Position numbers and translations under genes: made by a program
The notes under the pieces: generated by a model
What the model was told of the DNA's origin: nothing
What the model saw: the letters and a program-made list of their open reading frames with translations, nothing else
The model's database searches: none
NCBI GenBank assembly: GCA_964477445.1
Contig: CAYZED010000001.1
Span: 62,001 to 126,000 of the forward strand
Reading direction: 5' to 3'
Source: CAYZED01 sp964477445
Lineage (GTDB): Bacteria; Bacillota; Clostridia; Lutisporales; Lutisporaceae
DNA: 64,000 bases
Shown here: positions 8,035-18,060 of the stretch, piece after piece
Numbering within the stretch: position 1 is the stretch's first letter
Layout of the letters: every line of letters begins with the position of its first letter

Positions 8035-10513
8035 ATGGACTTTAATAAACTGACACAAAAAGCTCAGGAGGCCCTTTTGGCGGCTCAGGAGCTCGCTATT
8101 TTCAATAATAATACTCAAGTGGAGGTACAACACTTAAACAAAGTATTAACGATTCAAGAGAATGGTATGCTTCCGATAATGTTAGAGAAGATTCAGAGCA
8201 AACTGGAAATATACATTTATGGGATAGATGCTGAAATCTCGAAACTACCAAAAATAATTGGTTCAAATATTACTCCATACATGTCAAGATCCTTAGACGA
8301 TCTTTTTTTGACTGCGTCTATAGAAGCGCGCAGATTAGCCGACGAATACGTGAGCGTTGAACATTTGATTTTGGCATTAACAGAAGACAAAGGTGTATCA
8401 GGAATAAATTTAAGAAAATTTGGTTTGAATCGAGAAAGGGTGCTGCAAGAACTCTCGAAAATTAGAGGTAGCCAGAGGGTTACTAACCAAAATCCAGAAA
8501 ACACTTATGAGGCGTTAAAAAAATACGGAAAAGATCTTGTGGAGCTCTCGAAACAAGGCAAGCTTGATCCAGTAATTGGGCGAGATGGCGAAATAAGAAG
8601 AATAATAAGAATTTTGTCGAGAAGAACAAAAAATAATCCAATACTTATTGGTGAGCCTGGGGTCGGGAAAACCGCAGTAGTAGAAGGTTTAGCGCAAAGA
8701 ATACTGAAGGGAGATGTGCCTTCAGGACTTAAAGACAAAACTATATTTTCACTCGATATGGGGTCATTAATAGCGGGGGCCAAATTTCGAGGAGAATTTG
8801 AGGAAAGACTCAAGGCGGTTCTGGGCGAAATAGAGAAATCTGATGGACAAATAATTCTTTTTATCGATGAGATACATAATATTGTAGGGGCTGGAAAAGC
8901 CGAAGGCTCTATGGATGCAGGGAATATTCTTAAACCATTACTGGCTCGTGGAGAATTACACTGTATCGGTGCTACGACTTTGGATGAATATAGACTTTAT
9001 ATAGAAAAGGATGCAGCACTTGAACGCCGCTTTCAGCCAGTTTTGGTGGATGCACCTGATGTTCAAGAGACTATTTCAATGCTTAGAGGACTAAAAGAAA
9101 AATTTGAGATTCATCATGGGGTTAGAATTCAAGATAATGCTATAGTGGCAGCAGCTGAATTATCGGATAGATATATCTCGGATAGGTTTTTGCCTGATAA
9201 GGCGATAGATTTAATCGATGAAGCAGCAGCAATGCTGANNNNNNNNNNTGCTGAGAACCGAGATTGACAGCATGCCTGCTGAACTTGACGAAGTCACAAG
9301 AAAAATTCTTCAAATGGAAATAGAAAGAGAAGCGCTTAAGAAGGAGTCAGATAAACAATCTGCAGAAAGACTTAGTGAAATCAATAGACAGTTGGCATCT
9401 ATCAGCGAAGAAGCCATGCGAATGACTGCACAGTGGGAAAGTGAAAAATCGAAAATCAAGGAATTGAGAGACATTAAGAAAAATATTGAAGACACAAAAC
9501 TTGCAATAGAAGATGCTGAGCGGAAATATGATTTAAACAGAGTCGCTGAACTGAAATATGGAGTACTGGGAGCGCTTGAAAAAGAGTTAGAACAGAGTAA
9601 AAAAACAATTGAAGAAGCAGGAGACACAGAAAGACTCCTTAAAGAAGAAGTAACAGAGGATGAAATCGCTGAAATAGTTTCAAGGTGGACAGGAATCCCA
9701 GTCACAAAACTGATTGAGACAGAGAGAGAAAAGCTATTACATTTAGATGATATTTTACATATGAGAGTAATAGGACAAGATGAAGCAGTTCAAGCCGTTT
9801 CAGATGCAGTAATTAGGGCTAGAAGCGGACTTAAAGATCCTAAGAAACCGATTGGTTCATTTATTTTCTTGGGACCTACGGGAGTCGGAAAAACTGAACT
9901 TGCGAGAAGTTTAGCTGAATCTTTATTTGATAGCGAAGACAATATTATAAGAATCGATATGTCAGAATACATGGAGAAATTCTCAGTAGCCAGATTAATT
10001 GGTGCTCCTCCAGGTTATGTCGGGTATGAAGAAGGTGGCCAACTAACAGAATTAGTTAGAAGAAAACCATATTCTGTAGTTTTGTTTGATGAAATAGAGA
10101 AGGCACATGGGGACGTCTTTAATATATTTCTCCAAATTCTTGATGACGGAAGACTCACAGATAGTCAAGGGAGAACAGTTGATTTTAAAAACACTGTGAT
10201 AATTATGACTTCAAACATTGGCAGTCAATACTTACTCGATGGAATAAATGAAAAAGGAGAGCTGAGAGACGAAAACGTTAAGATGGTTGAAAATGAATTG
10301 AGAAGAAATTTTAGACCGGAATTTTTGAATAGGATTGATGATNNNNNNNNNNGGCCAAAAAATTCCCCTCGCCACAAGAACCCAGGAAAACCCTCCGTTT
10401 ACAATCCCAACCCCCATTTGGCGTAAGGGGGGGGCCTTTATCCTGGGGATGAAGAGGGGAAATTTATTGTGGTGAAGGACATCATTATTGATGAGATGGA
10501 ACATGGCGTGTAA
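8035..10513 (+). CDS. clpB: ATP-dependent disaggregase ClpB (interrupted by two scaffold gaps)
   Basis: Hsp100 hexameric AAA+ chaperone that pulls polypeptides out of aggregates together with DnaK. Present in order: N-terminal repeat domain, AAA1 with Walker A GEPGVGKT, the middle coiled coil (EEAMRMTAQWESEK region), and AAA2 with Walker A GPTGVGKT and the GYVGYEEGGQ pore loop. ATG 8035 fits GGAGG at 8021-8025 better than the TTG at 8029. The first gap disappears if the flanking TGCTGA copies are overlapped, restoring AAMLRTEIDSM. After the second gap the sequence is corrupt up to ~10450, then a plausible C-terminus ends at TAA 10511. The gene is probably intact in the organism but not in this assembly. 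Confidence 0.9.
9239..9248. other. Scaffold gap (10 N) in clpB, likely false
   Basis: TGCTGA occurs on both flanks (9233-9238 and 9249-9254). Collapsing the duplicate and the Ns gives a continuous ClpB reading frame. Confidence 0.85.
10343..10352. other. Scaffold gap (10 N) in clpB followed by low-quality sequence
   Basis: The left flank ends in FLNRIDD. The right flank (10353-10450) is rich in C and G homopolymers, unlike anything nearby, and cannot be read as ClpB without many indels, although AKKF and YNP..FGVR-like fragments appear. Part of the AAA2 C-terminal domain is missing. Confidence 0.85.
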
Positions 10514-10537
10514 TCTTAATTAAAGAATATCACTGTC

Positions 10538-10557
10538 TGGAGTAGTTTCCTACTCCA
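10538..10557. terminator. Small perfect hairpin between converging clpB and lipoprotein genes
   Basis: TGGAGTAG and CTACTCCA pair perfectly around TTTC; the stem includes the stop codon of the minus-strand lipoprotein gene. No T run follows on either strand, so efficient termination is uncertain. Confidence 0.35.
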
Positions 10558-12499
10558 ACTGAGAAACACTTAATGGGTCTGTATTCCAACCAAAAACTTG
10601 GAACACTCCATTGGTGTTTCTCTTTAGTTCAAGTTTATATTTCATAGTTTTTGCGTCGGACTCGAATATTATTTTCGCAATAGCTGTATCAGCATTTTTA
10701 ATGCTGTCAGCCCTTCTGTTATCAGCGCTATTCCAGAAGCTTATTTCACCAATTTTCATATCGAATTTTTCTGTTTCTGCAATAATGCCATTAATTATTT
10801 TCTTTTGTTCACTAAAAAAAGTGTCATATTTTTTATTTTCCCAAAGCTTGGAGATGGAAGCATTATTACGAGATTTAATATCGCTTAGATGATTTGCTAC
10901 AATACTTTTTACTTCTTTATAAAGTGTCGAATTTGGGAAAGTAGATAATCCAACTATTTTCCAGGTGTTATTAAACAACTCTAGTTCAATAGAATTTACC
11001 CAATATGTATCTAATACCACAGAAGCATGATTTTTATCAATTTTTATGTTTGTAATTGATATTTCAGATGGAATACTGAACTTTTTTTGATTTTGTGGAA
11101 GTGTATCATTATATCGTCTGAAATCTAAAAGTTTGTTTTCCAATGCTTCCTGAATAACAGGTTTAGTAGAATTAGAATAAATAAGATTAGCAAAAACTAA
11201 ATATTCTTTATAGTTTCCTGTGAAAGTACTGTCGAGTTGAAACATTTCTAAAATTTTTGTTTTAATCTTATATAACTCAATTTCCTCAGCCCTAATATTT
11301 TTTTCTATAATGCTGAAATCAATGGGATTTAAATTATACTTACTATCTGAGTATTCACAAATAAAAGTTAGAAAATCTGAAGAAGGTGAAACATAGAATG
11401 TTGGTGATTCAGTATCTGTGACAATTGTACTGTGAGAAATTGGAGAAAATTTTACTAGTTTATATCGCCTGTCAGATAATAAATTATCAGTTAACTTCGT
11501 ATAAATTACTTCTCCAGATTGTTTCAAAATAGCATATGAATATACTGGACTGCTTTCAATAGTTACATTTTCTAGTGATTTTAAATCTATTAATGACAGA
11601 GAATTATTTTCGCTGTTTATATATAGTAAAGAATTGATGCTTGAATCACAATATTGACCATTTGCTATACTTTTGTATGTTTTGTTTGAAAAATCATAAA
11701 TGGCAATAAAGTTCTTATACTCGTTATTTTTCATTGATACAATATAGTAGTTTTCACCAAGCGCTTTTTTTATAAAAGGAGTATAGTTATCAACCGCGAT
11801 TGAAACAACTTCTGCAGTGTCTACATCGTAAACAGTAGTATCGTTTATTTGGATTTGCTTTCCATCTCTTGACCACGATACAGATTTGTTAATTTGATTT
11901 TTACTCTCTGTTGAAAAACTTTGCAACAACTTATTTTGAATTTTAAATATGTAAATATTGTTTTTGCCATCAATGAAAGCAAAATTTTGTCCAGATTCAT
12001 CAAATGAAAAGTCATGAAGACTTAAAAATTGTCCGATAATAGTTGTTTCTCCACTTTTTAAGTTGAAAACATACATATCAATGTATTGCAAATAATCACC
12101 TATAATGGTATTTTCATTTATTTTATTTGATGCATTATTTTTTGAGAGTTCAAAACCGATTAGGTAGGAAAAATCTTTATTAAAAGTTAAAGGCGTAATG
12201 TTTTTGTTTATGTTTTTCAGCAGCTCTTGAGACTTGAGAATGGAGAGGCTTTCTTTTGTTTGGTCTATACTACTAATTTCAATATTTGAGTTAGCTGTTA
12301 TGCCAGAATTATAGGAGGAATCAAGAACAACAAGCTTATTTTGTTTTATTGAACAGCCAGAGAGTGTTGAAAAAACAAAGACAAGCATGAATAGAATAAC
12401 AAGATACTTATGTTTTACATTTTGTTTTACATTTTGTTTTACATTTTGTTTTATATTTTGTTTTATATTTTTAAAAATTTTATATTCTTCAAATGACAT
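10550..12499 (-). CDS. Large lipoprotein with beta-propeller-like region, partner of a two-component system
   Basis: A 649-residue exported lipoprotein. The signal peptide has a hydrophobic core at residues 31-46 and a lipobox LSGC with Cys49 as the likely lipid attachment site. The N-region is strange: NIKQ/NVKQ repeated five times before the core, encoded by a 12-bp tandem repeat. Residues ~95-400 contain strand-turn repeats such as FDESGQNFAFIDGKNNIYIFKI and VSWSRDGKQIQI, like TolB/PD40 propeller blades. No catalytic motif is recognised. AGGTG precedes the ATG. It is the last gene of an RR-HK-lipoprotein operon (48-bp gap after the kinase), so it probably senses or modulates a cell-envelope signal for that kinase. 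Confidence 0.75.
   Translation of the reverse strand: MSFEEYKIFKNIKQNIKQNVKQNVKQNVKHKYLVILFMLVFVFSTLSGCSIKQNKLVVLDSSYNSGITANSNIEISSIDQTKESLSILKSQELLKNINKNITPLTFNKDFSYLIGFELSKNNASNKINENTIIGDYLQYIDMYVFNLKSGETTIIGQFLSLHDFSFDESGQNFAFIDGKNNIYIFKIQNKLLQSFSTESKNQINKSVSWSRDGKQIQINDTTVYDVDTAEVVSIAVDNYTPFIKKALGENYYIVSMKNNEYKNFIAIYDFSNKTYKSIANGQYCDSSINSLLYINSENNSLSLIDLKSLENVTIESSPVYSYAILKQSGEVIYTKLTDNLLSDRRYKLVKFSPISHSTIVTDTESPTFYVSPSSDFLTFICEYSDSKYNLNPIDFSIIEKNIRAEEIELYKIKTKILEMFQLDSTFTGNYKEYLVFANLIYSNSTKPVIQEALENKLLDFRRYNDTLPQNQKKFSIPSEISITNIKIDKNHASVVLDTYWVNSIELELFNNTWKIVGLSTFPNSTLYKEVKSIVANHLSDIKSRNNASISKLWENKKYDTFFSEQKKIINGIIAETEKFDMKIGEISFWNSADNRRADSIKNADTAIAKIIFESDAKTMKYKLELKRNTNGVFQVFGWNTDPLSVSQLE
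12409..12468. repeat. 12-bp tandem repeat inside a signal-peptide N-region
   Basis: Five 12-bp units (TTTGTTTTACAT, then TTTGTTTTATAT) run in the coding part of the lipoprotein gene and encode NVKQ/NIKQ repeats. Being a multiple of three, copy-number changes would keep the frame. Confidence 0.85.
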
Positions 12500-12547
12500 T
12501 TTTACACCTCATAAACCTTAATTATAGTACAGGAAAATATACTTTTT

Positions 12548-13984
12548 TCACACCTCTATTTTTGGAAGTTCAATTATTGTCTCGGTTCCTTTGTCTTCTT
12601 GACTAAACATTTTTATAGTTCCACCATGTTTTTCGATAATTTCTTTAACAATTGAAAGACCTAACCCCCAGCCTTCAGCTTCGCTATTTCTGGATTTATC
12701 ACCTTTGAAATATGGATCAAATATTTTTTCTTTGTCTTCGTCAGAAATTCCTGCTCCATTATCTTTAATGGTGATTTTTGTTATGTTTTTATGTCTCTTA
12801 AGATAGATATCAATATATCTACTTCCGCTGTATTTAATACTGTTATCTAGAATATTTAAAACAACTTGTCTCATTAACTCAGGATCGACGAATTGTTTAA
12901 CATTATCAAGATGAAGACGAAACTCAATGTTGTTTTGTTCAGCTTTATATTCTAATGAGTGACAAGCACTATCAATAATTTCCGCAAGAGAAACAATTTT
13001 CTTTTCCAGTTCGAAGTCAAATTTCTTTAGTTTTGATAATTCCAGTAGCCGTTCTGTCATTTTTACTAGGCGTTGTGCTTCACTGCTGATGTAGAAAATG
13101 CTTTTGTCGCGTAATTCTGGAGAATCGGCCTTCCAAAGTAAATCTGCATAACCAATGATTGAAGTCAACGGAGTTCTTATTTCATGAGTAAAATTGTCAA
13201 AGAAGTGTTTTTGTTTATCTGCCTCTTCATTTAGTTTATCTATCATTTCTTGGATATTATCAGCCATGTTATTAAACGTTAAAGATAAGTCTCCAACTTC
13301 ATCTTGGCTCGTCCTGCTTGTGCGTATAGACAAATTTCCAAGGGAAAAAGACCTTGCTGTGTTTCGAAGATTAACGATGGGATTTGTTAAGTGGTTAGAA
13401 ATAAGGTTACTAGAGAAGAGAATAATGATACTCAGCAATACAGCTGTTAAACAGAAAATCTTTATTATATCGGATCGCATTGTATCTGCCTCAGTTAAAG
13501 GATAAATAAAACAAACGGTGTACATGAAGCGATTTGATATGTTAACTGGAAAAGCAAAATAAAAAACTCTTCCACCATTCATGGGGCGAATAAAATAAGC
13601 GCTTTTTCCTTCCAAAGCGGCTCCAATTTCGGGTCTTATCTGAGAGTTGGCTTGTGGATCCGTCAAGGTTGATTCATCTGAATCACTGATTAATGCAGCC
13701 CCATAAAAAATTTGGACACGACTTTTCGTGGTATCTTTCATAACTGCAGCAAGATATGGACCATATCTATCAATAGAGGAAGTAATATCAAAGATATTTA
13801 TTGATTTGTTTAATGCAAATTGTTCAATATAAGTGGATGCATAACGACTTTGACCCTGAAGATACTTCAGGGTATTAGAGAGATTATAGTTATCAGTAAT
13901 TAAGGTAATTACAGTTCCTATAACAAAGAATAATGCAATAAATGTACCAATATTCAATGCTAGGATTTTATGTTTTAGCTTCAT
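12548..13984 (-). CDS. Membrane sensor histidine kinase
   Basis: A 478-residue kinase of the HAMP-HisKA-HATPase class. Transmembrane helices at about residues 8-30 and 175-197 enclose a ~145-residue extracellular sensor. A HAMP domain follows (SNHLTNPIVNLRNTARSF). The phospho-acceptor His is in FTHEIRTPLTSI; the ATP-binding N box (NILDNSIKYS) and G boxes (DNGAGISDEDK, GWGLGLSIV) are intact. It lies 6 bp after the response regulator on the same strand, and the lipoprotein gene follows, so the three form one operon. The extracellular domain is not recognised, so the signal is unknown. Confidence 0.92.
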   Translation of the reverse strand: MKLKHKILALNIGTFIALFFVIGTVITLITDNYNLSNTLKYLQGQSRYASTYIEQFALNKSINIFDITSSIDRYGPYLAAVMKDTTKSRVQIFYGAALISDSDESTLTDPQANSQIRPEIGAALEGKSAYFIRPMNGGRVFYFAFPVNISNRFMYTVCFIYPLTEADTMRSDIIKIFCLTAVLLSIIILFSSNLISNHLTNPIVNLRNTARSFSLGNLSIRTSRTSQDEVGDLSLTFNNMADNIQEMIDKLNEEADKQKHFFDNFTHEIRTPLTSIIGYADLLWKADSPELRDKSIFYISSEAQRLVKMTERLLELSKLKKFDFELEKKIVSLAEIIDSACHSLEYKAEQNNIEFRLHLDNVKQFVDPELMRQVVLNILDNSIKYSGSRYIDIYLKRHKNITKITIKDNGAGISDEDKEKIFDPYFKGDKSRNSEAEGWGLGLSIVKEIIEKHGGTIKMFSQEDKGTETIIELPKIEV

Positions 13985-13990
13985 TTACAT

Positions 13991-14659
13991 CTACTCGATT
14001 TCAAATTTATATCCAATACTGAATACTGTTTTTATAAAGTCACCACAGGGGCCTAGTTTTTTTCGTAGTCTTTGAATATGAATATCAACGGTTCTACTGT
14101 CACCATAGAATTCAAATTTCCAAACCTGTTCAAGGATCTGTTCTCGGGAGAATACTTTTTTTTGATTTGAACAAAACAATAATAAAAGGTCAAATTCTTT
14201 TGGTGTTAACGCTACTTTTTCTTCTTTTATATTTACAATTCTAGAATCTAGTTGAATTACAATATCACCAGCTGAAACTACGTTGTTTTCTTGCGTATCT
14301 ATTTTGTTTGTTCGCCTTAGCACGGTTTTTATTCTAGCAATCAATTCTCTCGAGTCAAAAGGTTTCGTTACGTAATCATCTGCCCCATTTTCTAGACCTA
14401 AAAGTTTATCAGAGATATTGCTTTTTGCGGTTAACATTATTATGGGAATGTTTAATTTTCTGATTTTTATGGCAGCATCAAAACCATTTAAAACAGGCAT
14501 CATTACATCGAGAATAACTAAATCCGGAGACTCAGATTCTGCTAATTCAACCGCTTTAGCTCCATTTTTCGCTGATATGGTTTCGTAACCTTCAAATTCA
14601 AGATTTATTTTTAATAATTCAATAATAGCGGGTTCATCATCTGCGATTAGTATTTTCAT
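13991..14659 (-). CDS. OmpR/PhoB-family response regulator
   Basis: A 222-residue transcription factor. The receiver domain (1-115) has the acidic pair DDEP, phospho-acceptor Asp in VILDVMMPVLNG, switch Thr in IMLTAK and Lys in VTKPF. The C-terminal winged helix (~130-222) carries LTPKEFDLLLLF, VWKFEFYGDSRTVDIHIQRLRKK and a GYKF ending, typical of OmpR-type DNA binding. AAGGAATG precedes the start. It is the first gene of the operon with the downstream kinase and lipoprotein. Confidence 0.94.
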   Translation of the reverse strand: MKILIADDEPAIIELLKINLEFEGYETISAKNGAKAVELAESESPDLVILDVMMPVLNGFDAAIKIRKLNIPIIMLTAKSNISDKLLGLENGADDYVTKPFDSRELIARIKTVLRRTNKIDTQENNVVSAGDIVIQLDSRIVNIKEEKVALTPKEFDLLLLFCSNQKKVFSREQILEQVWKFEFYGDSRTVDIHIQRLRKKLGPCGDFIKTVFSIGYKFEIE

Positions 14660-14828
14660 TTAAAATCATTCCTTTCAAACGGCTTGGGCATCTTAATTCT
14701 ACCACTAAAGTATAGAAGTGAAAACTAGAAACTGCAATTATTATTCCGAAAGCATTGAAATATAGTAGTCTATTCAGTTAGAATCAGAATAGAATCTTTT
14801 TATATGGGGAAAAGGAAGTGACATAATA

Positions 14829-16202
14829 TTGAACATTAATATTTTAGCAAAAGAGAATCGGGTACTAGTTTCATCTATTTTTGCGCTGGCGATTCCATCA
14901 ATGTTTAGTATGCTTTTTGAGACGGCATATGATATTGTAAACATGGCCTGGGTCAGTAGAATTTCTATCGATGCAGTTGCTGCTGTTACCAGATTTGCTA
15001 CGGTATGTATGGTTTTAAACAGAATAAACGATGTTTTAGGAACTGGGTCATTTTCACTCATTTCAAGGTCATATGGAAGTGGAAATGAAGAACAAACGGC
15101 TAAGATAATCGAACAAACGATTATTTTTAAGATTATTTTGTCATTAATCTTTGGAGCAATAGTCGGGTTAGTAATTCAAACAATTTTGAGGCCTATTGCA
15201 TCAAATGCGAACGTGTTATCTTTATCAGTTGAATATGGGATGATTCGTCTTTTGACATTACCGCTTGTTTTTTCATCAATGACCGTTACCACCGCTCTAA
15301 GGTGTCTTGGAGACGCAAAGAAGCTATTATTAATTACGATGTTTTCGTCTTTTGCTAATATTCTACTAGACCCGATATTTATTTTTAAGACAATACCTTT
15401 TATCGGTCTACCTGGACTGGGCATGGGAATTTCTGGAGCAGCCTGGGCTACAGTTATTTGCCAGACCGCATCATTTTTTATTGGTCTCTATATTTTATTC
15501 GCAGGAAAAACGAAAGTGAAGGTCAATTTCAAAAATGGGTTTAAGATTGATTGGACTATCTGCAAAAAACTTTTAACTGTAGGTTGGCCAGCCGGAATCG
15601 ATGGATTATTAAGAAACGCTTCAAACTATGTAGTGCTAGCATACTTGGTCAGTTATGGAGTAGATGTAGTCGCTGCATTCGGAATTGGCATAAGAGTGAT
15701 GATGCTTGTTTTAATGCCTGTTTTTGGGTTGGAAATGGGGAGTGGAGTTATAATTGGTCAAAAGCTTGGCTCGGGAAACAAGAAAGATGCCGAAAAAGTT
15801 CCATATATGACAGCCCTGATGGAATTGGCAATCATGATTTGTGTGGGAGTTGTCATGTTTGTTTTCCCAAAAGAACTAATGCGATTTTTTACTCAAGATA
15901 AGGACGTAATTTTGCAGGGAAGTTATTTCTTCAAAGTATTTGCCTTTTCAGGATTATTTGCAATGCCTGCTTATGGTATGATGTCAGGGTTCTTTGGAGC
16001 AGGACATAATAAACCAGCATTATTTGCAAATATAATAAGTGTTTGGTTTGTTCAAATCCCGCTAATGTATATTTTCTCAAGTGTGCTTCACTTAGGGATA
16101 TTATGGTTTTGGGCGAGTATGGGTATTGGAAATTTTGTTTTGTTTTTCGTGGTTTTGTATAATATTAGAAAGAATGATTGGCTTACTTATAATGTATTGT
16201 AG
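14829..16202 (+). CDS. MATE-family multidrug/sodium antiporter
   Basis: A 457-residue inner-membrane exporter of the MatE (NorM/DinF-like) family that expels cationic compounds in exchange for Na+ or H+. About twelve hydrophobic segments are visible, with the family-typical motifs GLGMGISGAAWATVICQ and, near the middle, GWPAGIDGLLRNAS. I take TTG 14829 as the start because AAGGAAG stands 9 bases before it and the hydrophobic N-terminal helix needs these codons. It is divergent from the two-component operon, with 169 bp between. Substrate unknown. Confidence 0.9.
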   Translation: MNINILAKENRVLVSSIFALAIPSMFSMLFETAYDIVNMAWVSRISIDAVAAVTRFATVCMVLNRINDVLGTGSFSLISRSYGSGNEEQTAKIIEQTIIFKIILSLIFGAIVGLVIQTILRPIASNANVLSLSVEYGMIRLLTLPLVFSSMTVTTALRCLGDAKKLLLITMFSSFANILLDPIFIFKTIPFIGLPGLGMGISGAAWATVICQTASFFIGLYILFAGKTKVKVNFKNGFKIDWTICKKLLTVGWPAGIDGLLRNASNYVVLAYLVSYGVDVVAAFGIGIRVMMLVLMPVFGLEMGSGVIIGQKLGSGNKKDAEKVPYMTALMELAIMICVGVVMFVFPKELMRFFTQDKDVILQGSYFFKVFAFSGLFAMPAYGMMSGFFGAGHNKPALFANIISVWFVQIPLMYIFSSVLHLGILWFWASMGIGNFVLFFVVLYNIRKNDWLTYNVL

Positions 16203-16254
16203 ATATAAAATTAAAAAAAGGGAACACTAAAAAGAAAAAAAGGGGGAGTATGTA

Positions 16255-18060
16255 ATGGAGAATCAAATTAGAAATAGAAACGAGATAGGTGAAGAATTTA
16301 AATGGCGTGCGGAGGACATCTATTCTGATTTAACTGAATGGGAGTCGGATTACAAACAAATTGGAATGTTTTGTACGGAATTAAAAAAATTAGAACAAGG
16401 AATGTCTGAAAGTGCTTCGAATTTACTAAATGTTATCGAAAAAAAGCTTGAGATTGATAGATTATATATGAAACTATATCTATTTAGCTCACTTAAACAT
16501 GATGAAGACAGCTCAATTCCAGAATTTCAATCAAAAAAATCATTAATAGATACACTAGCTAGTAATATTGGTGCAGCGTCTTCTTTTGTAAATCCTAAAA
16601 TAGTCGCACTTGAAGATGAAACTTTAAAAAAATATTTTGAATTAGAAAAAGGTTTGCATTTGTATAAAATATTCATTGATGAAATAAGAAGAAAAAAATC
16701 ACATCTTCTGAATCAAAGTGAAGAGAATATTATGGCTATGGCTAGCGAGATAACTGATGGACCCGAGAATGCTTTTGGAATATTCACAGCTGTGGATTTA
16801 AAATTTGAAGATGTTACGGATTCTAACGGGAATAAACTTCCGTTATCAAATGGAAGCTATGGGGCCATGTTAGAAAGTAAAGACCGCGTTCTGAGAGAAA
16901 ACGCTTTTAAGAGCATGTCAAAATCATATGCAAATAATGTTAATCTGCTTAGCTCTATTTATTCTTCAAAGATTAAAGGCAATATGTTTAATTCAAAGAT
17001 TAGAAAGTATGAAAGCTCAAGAGCTGCTTCTATGTTTGGTGATAATGTTGATGTTTCTGTGTACGATAACTTAATTACAGCAGTAAATAACAGACTTCCA
17101 TTGCTCCACAGATATATGGATATAAAGAAAAAACTTTTGGGATTTAATGAAATTCATTTATATGATGTCAGTACTCCAGTTTTTGAAAAAAGTGTTGAAA
17201 AAATACCTTTTCTAGAAGCTTGTGAAATAATAAAAAAAGCAATGGAACCTTTGGGCGAAAAGTATGTTTCAGATTTAGATACTGCATTTAGAAATAGATG
17301 GGTTGATGCTTATGAAAACAAAGGGAAAAGAAGTGGCGCATATGCCACATTTTGCTATGATTCTCACCCATATATTCTACTGAATTACACAGATACGATG
17401 AGGGATATGTTTACTTTAGCGCATGAATTGGGACATGCAATGCACTCAAAATACACAGCAGAGAAGCAACCTTTTGTTTATGCTAAATACAAAATTTTTG
17501 TGGCTGAAGTGGCATCTATTTGTAATGAATCATTGTTGATAAATTATCTATTAGAGACCTCTGAGGATAAAGATGTTAAGCTAAGAATGCTAAATTATTT
17601 TTTAGAACAATTCAGAACGATAATATATAGACAGACTATGTTTGCCGAATTCGAAAAAGTTGCCCACGAGAGAGCTGAGGCTGGAGAGGCATTGACAGCT
17701 GGTGATTACACAAAAACTTATATAGAAATTTGCAAAAAATATTTTGGGCCAAATGTTGTTGTTGATGAAGAAATTGGTACAGAGTGGTCTAGAATACCAC
17801 ATTTTTATTCAAGTTTTTATGTTTATAAGTATGCGACAGGTTTTTCAGCTGCTTTAGCAATTAGTAAGAGAATACTAGATAAAGAAGAAGGTGCTCTTGA
17901 GGATTATTTTGAATTCTTGTCAAGTGGATGCACCGATTATCCAATAGAGTTATTAAAAAAAGCAGGAGTAAATATGAATACTTCTAAACCAATAGAAGAT
18001 GCGTTAGATATATTTGAGAAATTAATGGACGAGATGGAGGAATTACAGTTTGGCAGTTAG
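16255..18060 (+). CDS. pepF: Oligoendopeptidase F (M3 metallopeptidase)
   Basis: Cytoplasmic zinc endopeptidase that cuts oligopeptides. It has 601 residues, the standard PepF length. The N-terminal oligopeptidase F domain spans ~115-185. The zinc site is HELGH at ~residue 390 (LAHELGHAMHSKY), and the third ligand is in the downstream EVASICNE helix. The product-binding ending FYSSFYVYKYATG is typical. GGGGGAG lies 7 bases before the ATG. The stop codon overlaps the tgt start, so the two are translationally coupled. Peptide turnover fits an amino-acid-fermenting lifestyle. Confidence 0.94.
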   Translation: MENQIRNRNEIGEEFKWRAEDIYSDLTEWESDYKQIGMFCTELKKLEQGMSESASNLLNVIEKKLEIDRLYMKLYLFSSLKHDEDSSIPEFQSKKSLIDTLASNIGAASSFVNPKIVALEDETLKKYFELEKGLHLYKIFIDEIRRKKSHLLNQSEENIMAMASEITDGPENAFGIFTAVDLKFEDVTDSNGNKLPLSNGSYGAMLESKDRVLRENAFKSMSKSYANNVNLLSSIYSSKIKGNMFNSKIRKYESSRAASMFGDNVDVSVYDNLITAVNNRLPLLHRYMDIKKKLLGFNEIHLYDVSTPVFEKSVEKIPFLEACEIIKKAMEPLGEKYVSDLDTAFRNRWVDAYENKGKRSGAYATFCYDSHPYILLNYTDTMRDMFTLAHELGHAMHSKYTAEKQPFVYAKYKIFVAEVASICNESLLINYLLETSEDKDVKLRMLNYFLEQFRTIIYRQTMFAEFEKVAHERAEAGEALTAGDYTKTYIEICKKYFGPNVVVDEEIGTEWSRIPHFYSSFYVYKYATGFSAALAISKRILDKEEGALEDYFEFLSSGCTDYPIELLKKAGVNMNTSKPIEDALDIFEKLMDEMEELQFGS

